Of a stretch of DNA of 64,000 bases, positions 26,985-37,039 are shown one piece after another. Source of the DNA: Jeotgalibaca sp. MA1X17-3 (lineage in GTDB: Bacteria; Bacillota; Bacilli; Lactobacillales; Aerococcaceae); the NCBI RefSeq assembly GCF_021513155.1, contig NZ_CP090983.1:372001-436000 (forward strand), written 5' to 3'. How positions within the stretch are numbered: the first letter of the stretch is position 1; every line of letters begins with the position of its first letter. The notes beneath the pieces are model-generated. The model did not search any database, was not told the origin of the DNA, and saw only the letters and a program-made list of their open reading frames with translations. The position numbers and the translations under genes are program-made.

Positions 26985-28827
26985 TTGAAAAAGTATGGAT
27001 GGATTTTACTATTGAGTATTTCTTTTCTGTTTGGAATACCAGCACCAGAAGTTGCCGCTCGATCTTTTGAAATTATGAATTATGACGTTCAAGTTGATAT
27101 ACAAGAAGACGGGAGTGCCCTTTTTACAGAGCGTATTACCTATGATTTTGAGGGAGCGTACAATGGAGTCCTATATAAACTAGATGTTTCTGAGATTGAA
27201 ACGCCAACGGATGTAAAAGTCTCTATGCAAGCAGATGGCCAACAAGATGCCTTTCCTTTTGCTCCTAGTACCTCAGAAGAACCAGGAACCTTTGCTCTAG
27301 AGAATACGGAAGACTTTTTAGAATTTACCGTCTACAATCCAATGGAAGATGAAGTTCAAACGGTTATTTATGAATACCGATTACCGGAAATTATTACGAA
27401 TTATAATGATATAGCAGAACTAAACCGAAAAGTGATTGGTGAAGGTTGGGAAGATGACATAGAAGATATTATGATCTCGATTACCTTACCACAAGCAGTT
27501 GAGGACGGAGAACTTCGTGCATGGGGGCATGGAGATCTTGAAGGAGAAGTAGCTTTAAAAGATAATCAAGAAGTTTTGTTGACCGTACCTTACAATTCAG
27601 CGGAGTCTTTCGTAGAAGCGAGAGTTATTTTCCCAACCTATGTAACACCGAGTAATCCAAATGTAGTAAATGAAGACAAGTATGATGAAATTATGGCTTT
27701 TGAAGAAAATTTAGCTGTTCAGAAAAAACAAAGAGGAGTGCTGGGGCTTATTCTAGGAGCACTGCTTGGAGGAGTCGGGGTAATTCTACCATTCTGGTTG
27801 TTTAGGTGGCTAAAAAGAAAAAATGAAGAAGCCAATCCCAATCCTGTCCATATACCGGACCATGTTTATGAGCTACCAGCAGAAATGACTCCGGCTATTA
27901 TGAATGCAGCTGTGTTTAATCAAGCAGCAGGAAGCAAAGAAATAACCGCTACGATTATGGATTTGATTCGAAAAGGATACCTTCAGATTGAGGAAAGCGA
28001 ATCCGAAAGGAAAAAAGGTTTTTTGAAAAAGAAAAACAAAATTATCGTTTATCCTTGAAAAAAATCCTGATGAGTACTTACTAGAACATGAAGAACGTTT
28101 GATTCACCTGTTTCTTGGCCTAGCAGGAAATGGTATGGAAGTTACCTTAGAAGATATTGAAAATATTGGTGATGATAAGGAACAAGCAAAACTCTTTAAT
28201 TCTGAACGAGAGGAATGGGTCCGTGACGTAGAAGATGGTTCGAGTACGTTTAAAGAAGCGTATCGAGCCCCTCATGCTTCAAAAGTAGTTGGCATGATTT
28301 TACTAACGTTCGTAGCGAATGTTTTCTTATTTTTCTTAATGGGAATTTTGATAGGGACTACAGGTATTTCTTTGTGGATGCTAAGTATACCGATAGTAGG
28401 AATCCTCTTCACCATTTATGTGATTATCTATCATTTAAAAAATCCGTCTCTCACTATGGAAGGAGACCGAGCTTTGAAAGAATGGACAGGCTTTAAGAAT
28501 ATGCTATTGGATGTTGGGAATTTCCCAATGCGAGAAGTTGGATCGATTGAAGTTTGGGGACACTATCTCGTTTATGCGATTGCACTTGGAGTAGGAGATC
28601 GTGTAATGGAGCAATTACAGATAGAGTATCCGATAGAAGAATTAGATAACAGTAGTTTCGGTACCTACTACTATACCAATTATCTATTTGTAAATAGTTT
28701 AAACCAAAGTGTAACAACTGGCGTGACAGCTTCTTCTTATACACCAAACGCTAGTGGAACAGGTGGCGGCTTTAGTGGCGGATCATCTGGTGGTTCTGGC
28801 GGTGGATCGGGTGGAGGAGCATTTTGA
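26985..28827 (+). pseudogene. DUF2207 membrane protein, frameshifted
   Basis: The product is a DUF2207 protein: signal peptide (WILLLSISFLFGIPAPEVAA), an extracellular beta domain beginning RSFEIMNYDVQVDIQEDG, a membrane helix (about 265-285), a cytosolic winged-helix-like part, two more helices and the family's Gly/Ser-rich end (SGGSGGGSGGGAF). The frame changes between 28042 and 28064. Two one-base losses, one in the TT near 28043 and one in the A7 run 28058-28064, would restore the reading KIYRLSLKKNPDEYLLEHEE. One extra C near 28054 would also join the outer parts. The start is taken as TTG 26985, after GTGAG. Function of the family is unknown. Confidence 0.82.
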
Positions 28828-28932
28828 TTGAATTCCTAGTCAAAATCATTCTATTAAATCATAATCTAAAATACTGATATTTTTTGAAAAATACGGTACA
28901 CTAGGAGAGTAAATTGGAGGGAAACGCGATAG

Positions 28933-29745
28933 ATGAACAGACAAATAAATAATGATTTTCGGGTTAGTATACTAGCCAGTGGAAGTTCCGGAAATTGTAC
29001 CTATATCGAGACACCAAAAAGAAAAATTCTAGTAGATTGCGGCTTAAGTGGGAAAAAAATTGCGGAATTAATGAAAAGTATCAATCGTGATCTATCTGAA
29101 GTAGATTCTATCCTAGTTACCCATGAACACCGGGATCATGTTCATGGATTGGGTGTACTAGCAAGAAAATATGGAATGGATCTTTTTGCGAATGAAAAAA
29201 CCTGGAATGCAATGCCAGATTCAGTTGGAAAAATAAAAACAGAACAGAAAAACATCTTTGAAATGGGTCAAGTAATGACTTTTGGAGATTTAGATGTAGT
29301 AAGTTTCGGAGTATCTCACGATGCAGTAGCTCCGCAATTTTATACGTTTCAATATGAAGGCAAACAATTTGTGATGTTAACCGATACCGGTTACGTCAGT
29401 GATCGGTTAAGAGGGTTGCTTCAAAATGCAGATGCGTATCTGATTGAGAGTAATCATGACTTAGAGTTATTACGAATGGGTAGATATCCGTGGTCCTTGA
29501 AGCAACGTATTTTGGGAGATGAAGGGCATCTTTCTAACGATGATGGGGCCTTGGCGGTTGCAGAAATGTTAGGAGATCGCACAAAACGAATCTATTTAGG
29601 ACACTTGAGTCGAGATAATAATATTAAACAATTAGCAAGAGAGACAGCTGAAGGTATTTTCCGAATCAAAGATTTAGGTGTCGATAAAGAGTTTCATGTC
29701 TACGATACCGATCCGGGTATTGCAACAGAATTATTTAGTGTATAG
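28933..29745 (+). CDS. walJ: MBL-fold protein WalJ (YycJ)
   Basis: The 270-residue protein is the WalJ/YycJ metallo-beta-lactamase, predicted exonuclease of the WalRK locus: SSGNCTYIET near the start, metal motif THEHRDHVHG, LTDTGYVSDR, and ESNHD followed by GHLSNDD. In streptococci WalJ acts in DNA replication or mutation control. The gene follows the DUF2207 gene with a separate promoter-like TACACT box near 28897, and GGAGG lies upstream of the ATG. Length is typical. Confidence 0.95.
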   Translation: MNRQINNDFRVSILASGSSGNCTYIETPKRKILVDCGLSGKKIAELMKSINRDLSEVDSILVTHEHRDHVHGLGVLARKYGMDLFANEKTWNAMPDSVGKIKTEQKNIFEMGQVMTFGDLDVVSFGVSHDAVAPQFYTFQYEGKQFVMLTDTGYVSDRLRGLLQNADAYLIESNHDLELLRMGRYPWSLKQRILGDEGHLSNDDGALAVAEMLGDRTKRIYLGHLSRDNNIKQLARETAEGIFRIKDLGVDKEFHVYDTDPGIATELFSV

Positions 29746-29755
29746 AAAAGACGAT

Positions 29756-29803
29756 AGAAGTAAAAGCCCATTAGAAAGGCTTTGTCTTCTGTCTTCTTTT
29801 TGC
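29756..29803 (+). terminator. Terminator of walJ
   Basis: AGAAG...AAAGCC pairs with GGCTTT...CTTCT, followed by a T-rich CTTTTTG segment. Confidence 0.6.
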
Positions 29804-29929
29804 TTTATGATACAATTAAGACAAGAAAATTCTTTGTTAAATAGAAAAGAGTGCTAAAATTCTTCATATTTTTTTCAAATATATATTTTATACTATAAAT
29901 AGAAAAAGTTAGAAAGTGAGGACGAGCAT

Positions 29930-31456
29930 ATGGATAAAAAAGAGTGGGAAAACCAAGAAGATTCAGAAAAAGTCGAGCCAAAAGATTCCCTTAACGCAGA
30001 TTCATTTACAAAAAATGAGGATGATGAGATTCAAGAGGACTCGTCACCTGACTCTGAAAAAGAAAAAATAGAAACATATGGAGATTATGAAGAAGTTATT
30101 GAAGAAGACTCTATAAATTCTGAAGATACAGAAATCGATAAAGAGACGGTAGAAACCATTTCTTCCACAGAAAAAGTAGAAATGGAAGAAGAATTTGAGG
30201 AACGACCAACGCAACAACCAATTGAAAAATCAGAACCAATTCAACCAGAACCGAAACGTCGTAGTGTAAGAGATGGAATTTTTGGTGGAATCATTGGAGG
30301 GGCAATCGTTGCGTTAGTAGGAACTGGACTTTTATTCGGAACAGGTACTCTTTCATATGCACCAAATAGTCTAAATGAATCAGAGGTTACAACCAACACG
30401 AATGAAATACAAAGTACAAACGTTTCTTTGGATGTGACAACAGAATCTACAAAAGCGATTGAACAAGTGCAGGATGCGGTAGTGTCCGTTATCAATATGA
30501 CAGAGAGCACAGGTAATCCCTTTGGCTTTACCATCCCTCAATCTGAAACGGAGGGAGACAGCAACCTTGTGACACAAGGAGAGGGAAGCGGAGTCATCTA
30601 TAAGATTGAAGGAGATGTAGCATACGTAGTTACGAATAATCATGTTATTGATGATGCAGATGCTCTGGAAGTCTTGATGAAAGATGGTACTAAAAAAGAA
30701 GCTAAACTAATCGGAAATGATGTTTGGACAGACCTTGCCGTTTTAACCATTCCTGTAGAAGGAATTGAAACGATTGCTCAATTTGGAGACTCAGATTCAT
30801 TGAATGTAGGAGAACCAGCCATTGCCATCGGATCTCCATTAGGAATTAATTTTGCAACATCTGCTACTCAAGGGATTATTTCAGCAACAGACCGAACCGT
30901 GGAAACAGATATTGACGGAGACGGTGTGAGTGATTGGGATGTCACTGCTATTCAAACGGATGCGTCCATTAACCCAGGAAACTCAGGAGGAGCATTGATT
31001 AATATTGCTGGAAAAGTAATAGGTATTAATTCAATGAAAATAGCAGATGCTACTGTTGAAGGAATGGGATTTGCTATTCCAAGTAACGATGTCATCCAAA
31101 TCATCGCTGAATTAGAAGAACATGGAGAAGTGATTCGACCGGTTCTCGGCGTTTCTATGGTTGATCTCAAACAAGTCTCAGCCTCTCAACAACGTTCTAC
31201 ATTAAAAATCCCAGAGGACGTAACTTCTGGAGTTGTAGTTGCTGACGTGGCAAGCCTTTCTGCTGCAGAAGTAGGAGGATTGAAGGCTTATGATGTGATT
31301 GTAGAAATGGATGGAGAACCAATTAGTAACATGGTAGAGCTCCGAAAAATATTATATGCACAAGAAGTTGGAGAGACAGTAGAAATTAAATTTTACCGAA
31401 GTGGCGAACTTCAAACACTAGACATTACACTAACAGATGGACAACCTTCGTTATAA
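29930..31456 (+). CDS. htrA: HtrA-type serine protease
   Basis: The 508-residue protein has an unusually long acidic cytosolic leader of about 110 residues, one membrane helix (GIIGGAIVALVGTGLLFG), a trypsin-like domain with catalytic His238 (TNNHVID), Asp268 (WTDLAV) and Ser352 (GNSGGAL), and a single C-terminal PDZ domain. It degrades misfolded proteins outside the membrane. Neighbour walJ is shared with streptococci and enterococci. GTGAGGACG stands before the ATG. A perfect terminator follows. Confidence 0.95.
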   Translation: MDKKEWENQEDSEKVEPKDSLNADSFTKNEDDEIQEDSSPDSEKEKIETYGDYEEVIEEDSINSEDTEIDKETVETISSTEKVEMEEEFEERPTQQPIEKSEPIQPEPKRRSVRDGIFGGIIGGAIVALVGTGLLFGTGTLSYAPNSLNESEVTTNTNEIQSTNVSLDVTTESTKAIEQVQDAVVSVINMTESTGNPFGFTIPQSETEGDSNLVTQGEGSGVIYKIEGDVAYVVTNNHVIDDADALEVLMKDGTKKEAKLIGNDVWTDLAVLTIPVEGIETIAQFGDSDSLNVGEPAIAIGSPLGINFATSATQGIISATDRTVETDIDGDGVSDWDVTAIQTDASINPGNSGGALINIAGKVIGINSMKIADATVEGMGFAIPSNDVIQIIAELEEHGEVIRPVLGVSMVDLKQVSASQQRSTLKIPEDVTSGVVVADVASLSAAEVGGLKAYDVIVEMDGEPISNMVELRKILYAQEVGETVEIKFYRSGELQTLDITLTDGQPSL

Positions 31457-31473
31457 AAATAAATAGCTACTAG

Positions 31474-31508
31474 AATACACCAATTATTTTTGATTGGTGT
31501 ATTTTTTT
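31474..31508 (+). terminator. Terminator of htrA
   Basis: AATACACCAAT pairs perfectly with ATTGGTGTATT around an eight-base loop, followed by T residues. Confidence 0.9.
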
Positions 31509-31537
31509 ACAAATTCACAAGGAAAATAAAAGAAAAG

Positions 31538-31947
31538 TGTGGATAGAAAAAGGTAGAAAACCAACAAACCTGTGGATAACTATGTTGAAGCTATACGATT
31601 CTTGTTTTCTGAAAACGGAAAAGTTATCCACAGAAACGTTAAAAACCTGTGCACAGATAAGGAGAGATTGTGATTTTTACTAAGTTAAGCCGTTATATCA
31701 ACGATTAAAAATAAAAGATTGTGAAGTTGCTTGTGTGTATAACTAGTGCACAAATTAGTGCTTGCTTTTTTGAAATCAATATTTAGAGAAAAAATAAAAA
31801 ACACACTAAATGTAGTGGCGAACGTGTGTACATGTGCATAACTTTTGGGGATAACCTGTGACTTACTATATTATTTTGTGCATAAGTTAATTTTTTATAG
31901 AATTATTCACAAAAAAAGTACAAGTGGGTATAAAAATAATATCCACA
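31538..31947. promoter_or_regulatory. DnaA-box cluster
   Basis: Two perfect TTATCCACA boxes (31571-31579 on minus, 31624-31632 on plus) and four TTATNCACA boxes (31734-31742, 31833-31841 and 31877-31885 on minus; 31903-31911 on plus) occur within 340 bases. Near matches at 31538, 31846 and 31939 bring the count to nine. The stretch has no gene and is AT-rich. It is either part of the replication origin region or a DnaA-binding site elsewhere on the chromosome; dnaA and dnaN are not in the window. Streptococci carry htrA beside parB and dnaA, so origin proximity is plausible. Confidence 0.75.
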
Positions 31948-31957
31948 AGTACTTTTT
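31911..31957 (-). terminator. Terminator of ktrA side
   Basis: AAAAAAGTAC and GTACTTTTTT with GTGG/CCAC inside form an imperfect hairpin immediately after the ktrA stop on the minus strand; A and T tracts on both sides allow bidirectional action. Confidence 0.6.
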
Positions 31958-31960
31958 TAT

Positions 31961-32629
31961 TTATTCTAATTCATTGAGATAATCATAACGTTCAAATAAA
32001 TCTGACTCAGCAATTCCTACTAATACAACTTGTTCTTCAATGATGGTATCACTAGAAACCCCTACATTTAAACGTGCTCCTTTTGTTTTTCTCATGCCAA
32101 TAATATTAATCTCATAGCGATTGCGTAAATCTAGTTGATCGAGTCTTTTACCAATCCATTTTTTAGGTGGAAGAAACTCAATAATAGAAGTATATTCATC
32201 TAATTCAACAATATCTTGAATCGAAGTACGCATTAAGTTTTTTGCTACCCGAATTCCGGTTAATTTTTCAGGAAGAATAACTGAAGTAGCACCCATTTGT
32301 TCCAATACTTCTTGAAACATCTTATTTTTTGCTTTTGCAATAATCTTTTTGATTCCTAGCTTTTTACAGTTCATTAATGCAAGAATGCTAGACTCTAGAT
32401 TGGTACCTGATGCGATGACGACCGCATCACATTCTGCTAAGCCAATTGCTTCTAGTAACTCTAAATCGGTCATATCACCAATGACCCCTTTAGCAGTAAA
32501 ATGTTCTAAACGATTCACGTTCTCCGCACTTTTATCAAGAACAATCACATCAAAATCATTTTCTGCCAAAGTTTTGGCAATCGTTGATCCAAAGATTCCC
32601 AACCCTAAAATTCCAATTGTTTTTCTCAT
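31961..32629 (-). CDS. ktrA: KtrA/TrkA potassium channel regulator
   Basis: The 222-residue protein has an N-terminal RCK/TrkA-N Rossmann domain (GILGLGIFGSTIAKTL with the GxGxxG motif and an Asp after the second strand) and a C-terminal TrkA-C domain (about 140-220). It is the cytosolic gating ring for KtrB. In many Firmicutes KtrA binds ATP/ADP and the C-domain binds c-di-AMP, which would link potassium uptake with c-di-AMP signalling. AAGGAG lies eight bases before the ATG. It follows ktrB by about 15 bases in the same operon. Confidence 0.94.
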   Translation of the reverse strand: MRKTIGILGLGIFGSTIAKTLAENDFDVIVLDKSAENVNRLEHFTAKGVIGDMTDLELLEAIGLAECDAVVIASGTNLESSILALMNCKKLGIKKIIAKAKNKMFQEVLEQMGATSVILPEKLTGIRVAKNLMRTSIQDIVELDEYTSIIEFLPPKKWIGKRLDQLDLRNRYEINIIGMRKTKGARLNVGVSSDTIIEEQVVLVGIAESDLFERYDYLNELE

Positions 32630-32644
32630 TTTATAAACTCCTTC

Positions 32645-34024
32645 TTATCCAATCAAAATATTTCCTTTTGAGTACTGAACATCTTTTACGCGTTCATTCT
32701 TACGAATCAAACTATCCATTAAAGTGATTGGACCAATTCTTCCAGCAAACATCATGAACATCAACACGATATGACTCGGTGTTTCCAAGGTGGGAGTTAA
32801 GTTTGCGCTAACTCCTACAGTTGCGAGAGCCGATATTCCTTCAAATAACAGATAAATGAAATCTACTTCAGGATTCAAAATAGAAAGGATTCCTACTCCA
32901 AATAGAAAGGCCAGTAGAAAAGCGGTGAAAATTACAACAGCATGACGGATTAGTTGACTAGAAATCGTATGGTGCAGCAGATTAACATTTTTCTGACCAC
33001 GTATTTCATTATAGAAAAGTAAAACAACCATCGCAAAAGTAGTTGTCTTTAATCCACCGGCTGTTCCTCCAGGAGATCCACCAATAAACATGGTTAAAAT
33101 AAACCAAAAGAGAGAAAAAGAAGTAACGGTTGTGAAGTCTATCGTAGCAAAGCCAGCGGTCCGCATCGTAACGGTTTGAAAAAAACTAGCTAACCATTTT
33201 TGTGAAAAGGTAAAGGAACCAATTGAATCGGGATTGGTATATTCCGCCATAAAAAAGAAAATCGTTCCCGTTCCTATTAATAAACCAGTCATGATAAGCG
33301 CAAGTCGACTATGTAAAGAAAGACGACGAAAAAAGATAGGTGAAAATTTCTTAACGGGATGATTCAAAGCTAATTTTGTATTTCGAGCGACATCAAACCA
33401 GACGGAAAAACCAATCCCACCTAGAATAATCAGACTTATAATGACAAGATTTACCAAGGGATCATGTACATAAGGAATTAAGGAACTAGCCCCTAGGTTA
33501 TCGAAACCAGCATTATTAAATCCTGATATTGCTAAGAAAAGTGAAGTAAACAAGCCTTTTCCCCAGCCGAATGCAGGAACAAAACGAAGGGATAATAGAA
33601 AGAATCCGGTCATTTGAATAATAAATGTATATTTAATAATCGTAAGAAAAAATGATTTTAAATCGGTGGCATCCTCCATATTCAGTCCAGCTTGAACTGC
33701 TAAACGTTCTCGAAGTCGCATTCTTTTTCCAAAAGTAATCAGAGCACTCGCAACGAGCGTCATCAATCCCAATCCACCAATTTGCATCAGAACCATACTA
33801 ATGGTTTGACCAAAAATAGAATAGGTTTCATACATAGGAGTAATAACGAGTCCGGTCACACAAACCATGGAAACGGCATGGAAAAGATGTTGAAAATATC
33901 CCGCTTCAGAAGTTGCTAGCTGACTGATCGGTAAAGATAGAAGAAGGGATCCAATGAAGATAACCACAATGAAGCTCGCGGCAATTTTTTTACTATTATT
34001 CCAGTTATGGAATTTGGTTAACAC
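32645..34024 (-). CDS. ktrB: Potassium transporter KtrB/TrkH family
   Basis: The 459-residue membrane protein belongs to the Trk/Ktr/HKT superfamily, with about ten hydrophobic segments and the four selectivity-loop regions, for example MVCVTGLVITP, ISGFNNAGFDN, MRTAGFATIDF and ISALATVGVSANL. It forms the sodium-dependent potassium channel with KtrA. GTG 34024 is preferred because AGAGAGG lies eight bases upstream; the frame is open to 34138 but the extra 38 residues precede that site. A divergent promoter region separates it from rlmH. Confidence 0.93.
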   Translation of the reverse strand: MLTKFHNWNNSKKIAASFIVVIFIGSLLLSLPISQLATSEAGYFQHLFHAVSMVCVTGLVITPMYETYSIFGQTISMVLMQIGGLGLMTLVASALITFGKRMRLRERLAVQAGLNMEDATDLKSFFLTIIKYTFIIQMTGFFLLSLRFVPAFGWGKGLFTSLFLAISGFNNAGFDNLGASSLIPYVHDPLVNLVIISLIILGGIGFSVWFDVARNTKLALNHPVKKFSPIFFRRLSLHSRLALIMTGLLIGTGTIFFFMAEYTNPDSIGSFTFSQKWLASFFQTVTMRTAGFATIDFTTVTSFSLFWFILTMFIGGSPGGTAGGLKTTTFAMVVLLFYNEIRGQKNVNLLHHTISSQLIRHAVVIFTAFLLAFLFGVGILSILNPEVDFIYLLFEGISALATVGVSANLTPTLETPSHIVLMFMMFAGRIGPITLMDSLIRKNERVKDVQYSKGNILIG

Positions 34025-34214
34025 ATGATTCACCTCTCTATAAGAACTATCCAATTGTTTTTTATTTGCAATGGCGTAATTATAGCATTTTTTCATTATA
34101 AATAAACTAAAAAAGATCTCTAAAGAAAGTAAAAACATACTTATTTTACATTGCTAAATTTTCCTATTTACTAAATAATGAATAGGAGACGATACGTACA
34201 AGTAGGAGGACTAT

Positions 34215-34694
34215 ATGAATATAAAAATTATTACCGTAGGGAAATTAAAAGAAAAGTACTTAAAACAAGGAATCGCAGAATATGTCAAACGGTTGGGTAG
34301 CTATTGTAAACTGGAAATCATTGAAGTCAATGATGAAAAAGCACCAGAAAACTTAAGTGAAAAAGAAATGGAACAAGTAAAAGACAAAGAAGGCGAACGA
34401 ATCCTGGCAAAAATATCAGAAACGAGTTACGTATTTGCGTTAGCCATTCATGGAAAGCAATATGATTCCGTCGAGTTCTCAAAAGCCATCGAACAACTAG
34501 GAATCCGTGGGAAAAGTGATTTAGTTTTCGTAATCGGAGGATCTATAGGACTGAGTGACTCCGTCCTCAAACGAGCCAATGAACAAATATCCTTCGGAAA
34601 ACTCACCTTTCCTCATCAATTGATGAGGTTGGTGCTGGTGGAGCAAGTGTATCGTGCCTTTCGGATTAGTAAGGGGCATGCGTATCATAAATGA
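34215..34694 (+). CDS. rlmH: 23S rRNA pseudouridine-1915 methyltransferase RlmH
   Basis: The 159-residue SPOUT methyltransferase methylates pseudouridine 1915 of 23S rRNA in helix 69. Family features: MNIKIITVGKLKEKYL start, FVIGGSIGLSDSVL knot, and the conserved end RISKGHAYHK. The gene is complete although a cassette is inserted at its last codons: the stop TGA is supplied by the left end of the insert, and the direct repeat at 51214-51229 is followed by AG, so the empty site would end in TAG. GGAGG precedes the ATG. This 3' end is the att site of SCC elements in staphylococci. Confidence 0.97.
   Translation: MNIKIITVGKLKEKYLKQGIAEYVKRLGSYCKLEIIEVNDEKAPENLSEKEMEQVKDKEGERILAKISETSYVFALAIHGKQYDSVEFSKAIEQLGIRGKSDLVFVIGGSIGLSDSVLKRANEQISFGKLTFPHQLMRLVLVEQVYRAFRISKGHAYHK
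34677..34692 (+). repeat. attachment site, left copy (in rlmH)
   Basis: CATGCGTATCATAAAT covers the last codons of rlmH and recurs exactly at 51214-51229. The core GCGTATCATAA is very like the staphylococcal SCC attB. The sequence next to it on the cassette side is GATGATAAAAATC, followed by a CTCAC/GTGAG inverted repeat at 34704-34716. Confidence 0.8.
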
Positions 34695-34849
34695 TGATAA
34701 AAATCTCACTTGTGAGTAGATAGTCCACATCATAAAACCGTTAGATTTTTTGATACACTTTAATATACAACTGAAGATTTCTAGTGGATATTTGTTTTGA
34801 ATTTGATGATTTAAGACTCTAGTTATATAAGCTTAAAGGGGTGGTTAGA

Positions 34850-36678
34850 ATGAGTAAAAAAATTAATTATGAAAAAGGGGAAAAAATAGTTGATACAGTA
34901 AGAATCGAAGAGGTTGCAGTAGGGCATTTAAATACGATAATTAATGAATATTCAGAAAAATTAAAAGGTGATATTCCAATTAATGATAAAGGAGTATCAT
35001 TTGATGGCTCTATAATTTTAACAAAAGGAAATACGATTCTAAAGGTTTTATAGGGAAGGTGGATGTGCAAGTCAAAGGAAAGCAAATGAAAAAAGGATTA
35101 GGATTTCCAGAAAAGTTCAAATTTTCTTTAGCGAAAGAACATTATAAAAACTATTACAATGAAGGGGGTGTTCTATTAATTGTTGTTGGGATAATATATG
35201 ATCCTGATACTAAAAGATATCAAAAGAAACTTTATGTCGATAGTATTCTTAGACTAAAAGCAAAAAAACTTATGGATAGTATCTCATCAACTCAAGCTAC
35301 GATTTCTACTACGGTTTATGGAATAGAAGATAAGGAATTAGAAAGAGTGTGTTTTGACTTTTTCAATAATTTTGATAGGCAACCACGGATGATTGAGATT
35401 GATAAGACATCTATACCTAGAGAAGGATTGTTAACGGAAACATACATTAGTAGAAAGCAAAAATTCTTGAGTAAGGAATTTTATATATCTGAGGGACAGG
35501 AAAGCATCTTTAATGGTTATATAACTCCAGAAAGTTTTAAGAAAGGAGTAGCCGGAGAGCTAATTAATGTAGGAGACGATGAATTTAGGTTAAATCTTTC
35601 TTGGGAAGGATATAGAAAGCCTAGAGGTGGAGGAACAGTTGAAGAGTATAAGTTAGTAATTGAAGATGTTGTTGAATTTAGCTTGAGTGAAACAAAAAAA
35701 TTCACTATAAAAAAAATGAATTACAAATCTTTAGAATATCAATTGCGTGTCCTTCCTTTTTTAAAAAAACTGTTTGAGAAGAAAAAAATAAACATTCCTA
35801 ATTTAATTGATGTGACTTTCAAAGAACTAAAAATCAATAGTATAGAATTAGAGCAACTTGAAAATACGATTAATTTAATGGACGAAATCAAAGAAGTGTT
35901 TGATGAATATCATATAAGAACAGATGTAAAAATTGAAGGTAATTATTCTCAAATTGTAGATGATATCTATTTGCTAAGAGATGTATTTATAAATAAAAGA
36001 GATGAAAATCTTGAAGGGTTTGATAACAAGTTCAGCCGTATGGTGAAAATGAATATTCATGACTTATCGTTTATTACATTTTACAATAAAGAAACCAATT
36101 CTTTTGAATATCCATTTAATGATAGACTGGTGAATCAATCAATTCTTATTTCAGAAGAAGATAGTACAGGAACAAAAATTAGAGAAGAGGAGTTTCCAAG
36201 TATATATATTGCATTAACCGATTTTTCTAATATTTGTAATATTAATTATAATGCTATATTAAAATCTTTTGATAAAAAGAATAAAATTGGAGAGATGGGG
36301 CATGGAGCGATAGTATCTTTTATATTAAAAAGAATTGGAGAATATGATAACTTTAATAACTTGGAAATATTAAAGTTATGTACGGAATTATGTAAAATGT
36401 TTGGTAATAATTCAGATGTTTCAGAAAAAAATCGTTTTATATATAAAATTAATTATTATCAATGTGTTAGAAGAATTAGGCCTCTTGAAACTTCTGAAAT
36501 ATACGAGTTAGCTACATTAAATATCCCCCAAAAAAAGGATGAAAAAAAACTAGCTGAATTCTGTATAAATGTCATTATTGGAAAATTTGAGGAAGCCGAG
36601 AAAATGTTGGGTGATATAAGTAACATTGAAGAATACCCCATTTTTTCACTATATAAAAAACTATTAGAGAGTAACTGA
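34850..36678 (+). pseudogene. DUF4365-like nuclease protein, frameshifted
   Basis: Two frames, 34850-35053 and about 35044-36678, join into one protein of about 609 residues if one A is added to AAA at 35041-35043, giving ILKGFIGKVDVQVKGK. The N-terminal 180 residues resemble DUF4365: the FDGSIIL segment and DVQVKGK provide the Asp...QxK pattern of PD-(D/E)XK nucleases. The C-terminal 400 residues are helical and unrecognised. The gene directly follows the left attachment site, a cargo position. DUF4365 proteins are often found in defence islands; a defence role here is inferred. The ATG at 34850 follows AAGGGGTGG. Confidence 0.65.
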
Positions 36679-36960
36679 TTGGATAAGCGATGAATAAATT
36701 ATATGATGATAATCATATAAAAAGGACGGAAAAAGATTTCTATAGCAGTACGTATAATTGACAGATTATTTATCATCTTGTCATGAGTTCATAGTATTCA
36801 AATTTTCGGGGATTCTTTGAAAAATATAAAAGGTTAGTAAGTAAATCCTTAAAAAATAAATGGTTTAAAAAAATGTATATGAGTCCTATTGATATTTTAA
36901 CCAGTCAGTTATTATACTAATGTGTGAAAAATGAATGTTTCGATCTATAGAAAAAAGATA

Positions 36961-37027
36961 AGGCTTAGCTATTAATAGGGATTCACCTACTTTACTAAGC
37001 CTTTCTTTTAAGAAACCTCGGGGTTTC
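36961..37027 (-). terminator. Terminators below ccrB
   Basis: Two hairpins lie in the 36679-37039 gap: GAAACC/GGTTTC at 37012-37027 and AGGCTTAG/CTAAGCCT at 36961-37002. On the minus strand they follow the ccrB stop and end in T-rich DNA, and the larger one can also stop the plus-strand DUF4365-like gene. The rest of the gap shows nothing else. Confidence 0.6.
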
Positions 37028-37039
37028 GGGGGCTATCGA

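Noticed and set aside
34725..34740. CATCATAAAA as a further att-like site inside the cassette
   Set aside because: Lacks the GCGTATCATAAAT core; a chance AT-rich match.
36976..36990. TAGGGATTCAC resembling the IS3 element end
   Set aside because: Only about ten bases match and they lie in the loop of the ccrB-side terminator; no other IS features nearby.
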